Shown here in pieces: positions 60,010-64,000 of a stretch of 64,000 nucleotides of DNA. Below the pieces are notes generated by a model. That model was not told the origin of the DNA, did not search any database, and worked only from the letters and a program-made list of their open reading frames with translations. The translations under genes and the position numbers were made by a program. Position 1 is the first letter of the stretch. Every line of letters starts with the position of its first letter. The DNA is from an uncultured Burkholderiales bacterium (GTDB lineage: Bacteria > Pseudomonadota > Gammaproteobacteria > Burkholderiales > Burkholderiaceae_C): the NCBI GenBank assembly GCA_903910745.1, contig CAIWAO010000066.1, positions 34,125 through 98,124 on the forward strand. The letters are read 5' to 3'.

Positions 60010-60060
60010 ATTTGAAAATCTTTTTAATTCTTCTGTTCAATCCAAAAAGGAAATTCAAAT
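60010..60060 (+). promoter_or_regulatory. candidate RNA thermometer over the hsp20 start
   Basis: Bases 60010-60025 (ATTTGAAAATCTTTTT) can pair with 60044-60060: seven A-U/G-C pairs, a 2x2 AA/AA internal loop, U-A, C-G, a bulged G49, then five U-A pairs. This covers the AAGGAA ribosome binding site and the A and U of the ATG. The U-run against the purine-rich site resembles four-U-type thermometers; the pairing is mostly A-U and would melt easily. Confidence 0.5.
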
Positions 60061-60421
60061 GTTTATATCTGCGACTTCAACACCTACATATCCAAGGGGC
60101 AACCTAGTATCTTTCGAGCGTTTCATTGACGGGGTGCTAAAGACTCCACAAAAACCAAAACTCGAACAAGATAGTACCCAGTATCGATTAGAAATTGACT
60201 TGCCAGGAGTATCTAAAGAGCATTTAAATATCTCCATAGAAGGCAATGTGGTTCGCTTTAATACAACCGATCAAGCTAAACGCTCCTATAGCGAAGGTTA
60301 TGAATTACCTGAGGAAATTGATCCTACTAGCAGCAAGGCAAAACTTGAAGACGGCGTTTTATACCTAACGTTGATCAAGAAATTACCAATCAATAAAGCT
60401 ACATCGTTACCTGTACTTTGA
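60059..60421 (+). CDS. Hsp20/alpha-crystallin family small heat-shock protein
   Basis: A 120-residue small heat-shock protein, a holdase that binds unfolded proteins. The alpha-crystallin domain runs from about residue 38 (YRLEIDLPGVSKEHLNIS) to the hallmark A-x-LEDGVLYLTL (about 95-105). The short N-terminus starts MFISATSTPTYPRG, and the ends SLPVL lacks a clear I-x-I tail. AAGGAAA lies before the ATG; the leader has a candidate thermometer. It is convergent with tsaD. Confidence 0.88.
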   Translation: MFISATSTPTYPRGNLVSFERFIDGVLKTPQKPKLEQDSTQYRLEIDLPGVSKEHLNISIEGNVVRFNTTDQAKRSYSEGYELPEEIDPTSSKAKLEDGVLYLTLIKKLPINKATSLPVL

Positions 60422-60427
60422 TCAGCC

Positions 60428-61489
60428 TTATAGATTGATTTGATCTAGTGGCCAGCGGGGGTTAACTTCAAATGAATAATTTTTTGTTGGCAACTCTCGT
60501 TTGGCTTGTATTCTCATTGCGCCCGCCATTGCGATCATGGCTCCGTTGTCTGTACAAAACTCAATCTCTGGGTAATAAACAGATGCGCCGACCACCCTGC
60601 AGGCTTTGTTCAATGACTCCCTTAAGGCTTTGTTGGCACCCACACCGCCTGCGATAACTAAGGTAGATAGACCAGTTTGATCCAACGCTTTAAGGGATTT
60701 TTTGACAAGCACCTCGACAATTGCGGCTTGGGTTGAAGCAGCCAAGTTTGCCCGCTCTGAATTAAGTTGCGCGCCTAATTTTTTGCACTGCGTAAGAACT
60801 GAAGTTTTTAGACCTGCAAAAGAAAAATTCAAATCTTTGCTGTGCAGCAATGGCCTGGGAAAGGGGTATGCCTGTGGGTTGCCAGTTTGTGCCAATTCAG
60901 ATAATTCCCGACCACCAGGATAGTCTATGCCTAGTAATTTTGCAGATTTATCAAATGCTTCTCCTGCAGCATCATCTATAGACTCACCTAAGAGTTGGTA
61001 CTCCCCCACCGACTGAACCCGCATGAGTTGCGTATGGCCACCAGAAACAAGCAAAGCCACGAAAGGAAAGGAGGGAGGATTTTTGCTCAAAAATGGAGAC
61101 AGCAGATGCCCCTCTAAATGGTGTATTCCAATGACTGGAATGTCTAGAGAAGCACCAAGGGCACAGGCTACACCCCCACCGACGAGCAAAGCACCTGCTA
61201 AACCGGGTCCTTTTGTAAAGGCTATAGCTTCAATTTCAGAGAATCGTTTTTTTGCCTGCGTCATCACTGCCTGTGCAAGTGGGACTACCCGCTGAATATG
61301 GTCTCGACTTGCAAGCTCAGGTACAACACCGCCGTAAGGGCTGTGAAGAGCAATTTGTGAATGCAGTGCCTGGGCAAGTAACGTTGGCCATTGTGATGTT
61401 TTCGGCACCTCGGTTTGGGTTACATCTGTTAGTTCGACAAGTGCAACACCAGTTTCATCACACGAGGACTCAATTCCTAAAACAAGCAT
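60428..61489 (-). CDS. tsaD: tRNA N6-adenosine threonylcarbamoyltransferase TsaD
   Basis: TsaD transfers threonylcarbamoyl to adenosine 37 of ANN-decoding tRNAs. The 353-residue ASKHA-fold protein has the start [17 protein letters not shown], the metal motif [28 protein letters not shown] and [14 protein letters not shown]. The ATG at 61489 gives the family N-terminus; an earlier in-frame ATG at 61528 adds 13 residues and overlaps the next gene. Confidence 0.97.
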   Translation of the reverse strand: MLVLGIESSCDETGVALVELTDVTQTEVPKTSQWPTLLAQALHSQIALHSPYGGVVPELASRDHIQRVVPLAQAVMTQAKKRFSEIEAIAFTKGPGLAGALLVGGGVACALGASLDIPVIGIHHLEGHLLSPFLSKNPPSFPFVALLVSGGHTQLMRVQSVGEYQLLGESIDDAAGEAFDKSAKLLGIDYPGGRELSELAQTGNPQAYPFPRPLLHSKDLNFSFAGLKTSVLTQCKKLGAQLNSERANLAASTQAAIVEVLVKKSLKALDQTGLSTLVIAGGVGANKALRESLNKACRVVGASVYYPEIEFCTDNGAMIAMAGAMRIQAKRELPTKNYSFEVNPRWPLDQINL

Positions 61490-61502
61490 ATTTTTTAATT
61501 CT

Positions 61503-62507
61503 CTATTTAGACGCCGCCTCCCATACAACGTAAGTATATGCAGAAGTTCCAGGATCTTTTTTAATAAATGGTGTAGCCTGGTTGGATATTAATATTTTCA
61601 CTGTTCTCTCAAAATCTTTAGGCTCCAAATACCCCATTTTGGGTGTGCCAGCGTTGGTAATTAAAGTTGCAACGTTCTCCATCGCACGCTTTTGGATTTT
61701 CTCGGAAGTATGGCCAGATCGGTCAGCTGCAACCATAATTTTTGCAGTCCCATCGGGATCTTTCACCGCATCACTCCAGCCCTTCATAGAAGCCTTCAAA
61801 AACTTACCCATTTTTGAGACGAAAGCGGGATCCTTTAATTTAGATTCAAGCACATATAAACCGTCCTCTAAAGATCCAACCCCCTCCTTGTCGTATGAAA
61901 AATTGATTAAATCAGACTCTTTAAGACCCGCGTCAATTAGCTCCCAATACTCTTTATAAATCATAGTTGAGATGCAGTCGGCCTGATTTTTAGTGAGCAG
62001 ATCCAAATCATGGCCTTGCTTCAAGATTTTAATATCTGTATCAGGTTTATAGCCCAATTTAGCCATCCAATTTAAAAAAGGATGCTCATTGCCGCCTAAC
62101 CAAACGCCCATGGTTTTGCCCTTAAAGTCCTTGGGGGAGTTAACACCATTGGATCTTTTACAGGTCAACATTAATCCAGATTTATTAAATATTTGTGCAA
62201 TATTTACAAGAGGAATACCCTCTTCTCTTGCTGCTAATGCGCCTGGCAGCCAATTTACAATGACATCTGCGCCGTTGCTGGCAATGACTTGAACTGTTTT
62301 AATGTCAGCGCCTCCAGGCTTGATGGTTACATCTAAGCCCGCATCTTTGTAATACCCTTTGGCCTGTGCAACATAATACCCAGCAAACTGCGCTTGCGGG
62401 GACCACTTAAGTTGAATGGTCACTTTTTCCGTTGCTGTGACAGCCCAAGGAGCTATTAGAAGAACTCCTGCAAAGACTAAATTTATAAAGTTACTATTTC
62501 TAATCAT
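61503..62507 (-). CDS. NMT1/THI5-like ABC transporter substrate-binding protein
   Basis: A 334-residue periplasmic binding protein. The ATG at 62507 with GGAAA upstream begins a signal peptide ending near WAVTATE. The family segments [32 protein letters not shown] and [19 protein letters not shown] match the NMT1/THI5-like clade that binds thiamine precursors, riboflavin or similar compounds. There is no ABC permease or ATPase nearby in the window. It overlaps no neighbour and lies 13 bases from tsaD. Confidence 0.88.
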   Translation of the reverse strand: MIRNSNFINLVFAGVLLIAPWAVTATEKVTIQLKWSPQAQFAGYYVAQAKGYYKDAGLDVTIKPGGADIKTVQVIASNGADVIVNWLPGALAAREEGIPLVNIAQIFNKSGLMLTCKRSNGVNSPKDFKGKTMGVWLGGNEHPFLNWMAKLGYKPDTDIKILKQGHDLDLLTKNQADCISTMIYKEYWELIDAGLKESDLINFSYDKEGVGSLEDGLYVLESKLKDPAFVSKMGKFLKASMKGWSDAVKDPDGTAKIMVAADRSGHTSEKIQKRAMENVATLITNAGTPKMGYLEPKDFERTVKILISNQATPFIKKDPGTSAYTYVVWEAASK

Positions 62508-62592
62508 CTTTTTTCCACTAATTGAAAGTAACCCATCCATAGATAATTACAAAATCTTAATTATGATATGTGTAAGTTTAATTACAACTAAA

Positions 62593-64000
62593 TTAAAACC
62601 CGTGAGATCCCAGGCTGACGGATACTTGTTTAACCTCTGTGTAGCTATTTAGTATTCCCTCTAATGAGAACTCTCGCCCAGCTCCGCTTTGTTTCATTCC
62701 GCCGTAAGAATGTCCAATAGCTTGGCCTCCTCCTTGGTTAACCAGCACCCAACCCGCTTGAAGCTCATGAGCCATTCTAAGTGCGGGTGCTCCCGCTCTT
62801 GACCAAACAAAGGCCGCCAAACCGTATTCGGATGAATTTGCTTGTTTTATGACATCACTCTCACTTGACCAAGTTGAAACTGATAGCACAGGTCCAAAAA
62901 CCTCTTCATGGGTCATCCGAGTAGATTCAGGCAAATTCAAGAAAATGGTCGGCTCAAAGAAGTATCCCTCAGACAAAGGTCCGGTTTCACTTGGCAGACC
63001 ACCTAATATAAGTGCATCAGGGTGGGCATGCATTGCCTCTTTTACGTAGGAGCAAACCCTGTTGAACTGTTTTAGATTAACTAAACTTCCAGCGTCGGTT
63101 TTTTCATCTAACGCATTACCGATCTTAAATTTTCTTAATTTCCCAACAAGTTTATCTAAAAATTTATCTGCAATTGATTCATGTACGTAAACCCTTGAGC
63201 CCGCTGTACACGACTGACCTTGTCTTGAAAATCTCATCGCAGTGATTACGCCCTCAGTGGTGAAATCAAGGTCTACATCAGGAAAAACAATTTGTGGACT
63301 CTTTCCGCCCAGTTCTAAAGATACAGCGGCGATTCTTTGACTTGCCGCGGCCAAAATAGATCTACCCACTGCTGTAGAGCCTGTAAAGGAAACTTTGGGG
63401 ACATCTGGATGCTCTGCAAGAGGCGCTCCACACTCAAGTCCATAACCTGTTATGACGTTGAGCACCCCGGCCGGTAAAAACTCATTACAAATGCGTCCCA
63501 TCTCAGTTACAGCTAGGGGAGCGTCCTCAGCAGTTTTAAGAACAACGGTATTACCTGTCATCACGGCTGGAGCAATTTTTAATGCCGCCAACATCAACGG
63601 AGCATTCCAGGGAACGATCGCTCCAACCACACCGTAGGGCTCTCTTCGGGTGTAATCTAAATTCTCAACATTGAGAAACATTGTGTTGCCCTTTATTTCA
63701 CGGGCTATACCAGCAACGTATCTAAATATCTCAATAACTATGTTGACCTCACCACGACTTTGAGTGCGAAGTGCATTACCGTTCTCTGTACTGATCAAGC
63801 GAGCCAACTCTTCTTTGTTTTTCTCTAACGCATCTGTAATGGCGTAGAGCATTTTTCCACGATCCGCAGCTGCCGTGCGTGACCAACTCGCAAACGCAGT
63901 TTTTGCGGCCTGAACTGCTATGTTGACATCTTCTTTTCTTGCGCGAGGTACTTGTGCAAATATAGTTTTATTGGAAGGGTTCTCAACATCAATCCACTCA
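62593..64000 (-). CDS. aldehyde dehydrogenase, N-terminus outside window
   Basis: NAD(P)+-dependent aldehyde dehydrogenase. The frame is open through the right edge (first visible residues EWIDVENPSNKTIF), so the start lies beyond base 64000; about 469 residues are seen. The catalytic Glu is in LELGGKSPQIV and the nucleophile Cys in RQGQSCTAGSRVYV; GSTAVGR is the cofactor loop, and the C-terminus has GGMKQSGAGREFSLEG. The best-fitting subgroup cannot be fixed; it resembles betaine- or 4-aminobutyraldehyde-type enzymes. Downstream is the NMT1-like receptor. Confidence 0.93.
   Translation of the reverse strand, partial: EWIDVENPSNKTIFAQVPRARKEDVNIAVQAAKTAFASWSRTAAADRGKMLYAITDALEKNKEELARLISTENGNALRTQSRGEVNIVIEIFRYVAGIAREIKGNTMFLNVENLDYTRREPYGVVGAIVPWNAPLMLAALKIAPAVMTGNTVVLKTAEDAPLAVTEMGRICNEFLPAGVLNVITGYGLECGAPLAEHPDVPKVSFTGSTAVGRSILAAASQRIAAVSLELGGKSPQIVFPDVDLDFTTEGVITAMRFSRQGQSCTAGSRVYVHESIADKFLDKLVGKLRKFKIGNALDEKTDAGSLVNLKQFNRVCSYVKEAMHAHPDALILGGLPSETGPLSEGYFFEPTIFLNLPESTRMTHEEVFGPVLSVSTWSSESDVIKQANSSEYGLAAFVWSRAGAPALRMAHELQAGWVLVNQGGGQAIGHSYGGMKQSGAGREFSLEGILNSYTEVKQVSVSLGSHGF

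Overview
The window reads as a chromosomal housekeeping segment of a betaproteobacterium, most likely order Burkholderiales, with moderately low GC by eye. The main evidence is gene order: pyrG-kdsA-eno-ftsB, rpsO-pnp-tpiA-secG-tRNA-Leu(GAG)-nuoA to nuoN-NUDIX-DUF1178, and a Bug/TctC-type periplasmic binding protein, a family expanded in Burkholderiales. Species cannot be named from the sequence. There is no rRNA, CRISPR array, insertion sequence, prophage, toxin-antitoxin pair or recognisable defence island, and no gene-free gap exceeds 300 bases.

Left part (1-13.4 kb): the 3' end of dapA, then bamC and a metallo-beta-lactamase-fold hydrolase on the plus strand; a small Ala/Pro-rich lipoprotein and the ribosomal oxygenase roxA on the minus strand; slyD-like FKBP and dut (plus); coaBC (minus) divergent from pyrG-kdsA-eno-ftsB and an unknown protein with a C-terminal metal-site-like Cys/His cluster. 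A gamma-carbonic anhydrase, hslO and a small Cys-rich ORF form a minus-strand unit running head-on into that unknown gene.

Middle part (13.4-38.9 kb): a ferritin-like DUF455 protein, xerD, an orphan Bug receptor, murB, yajQ, plsY, an aldo/keto reductase, a hydrolase-flavoprotein pair, rpsU and yqeY, pmbA divergent from darP and mog, bactofilin, DUF2127, cysE and trmJ, suhB and mutS, uppP, glnS, kup, DUF1178 and NUDIX. They cover cell envelope synthesis, ribosome and tRNA maturation, cofactor synthesis and DNA repair.

Right part (39.0-64 kb): the complete 14-gene complex I operon (nuoA-N, minus strand), preceded by tRNA-Leu(GAG), secG and tpiA, then pnp and rpsO; a PLP aminotransferase; an hsp20 gene with a candidate heat-shock promoter and a candidate RNA thermometer; tsaD; an orphan NMT1/THI5-like binding protein; and an aldehyde dehydrogenase cut by the window end.

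I see no clear new multi-gene system. The most interesting items are regulatory or small: the hsp20 leader in which a U-run pairs over the ribosome binding site, a long imperfect hairpin in the pnp leader resembling an RNase III autoregulation site, an orphan intrinsic terminator upstream of suhB implying an unannotated short transcript, terminator-like signals on both sides of nuoL, and the Cys-rich ORF translationally coupled to hslO.
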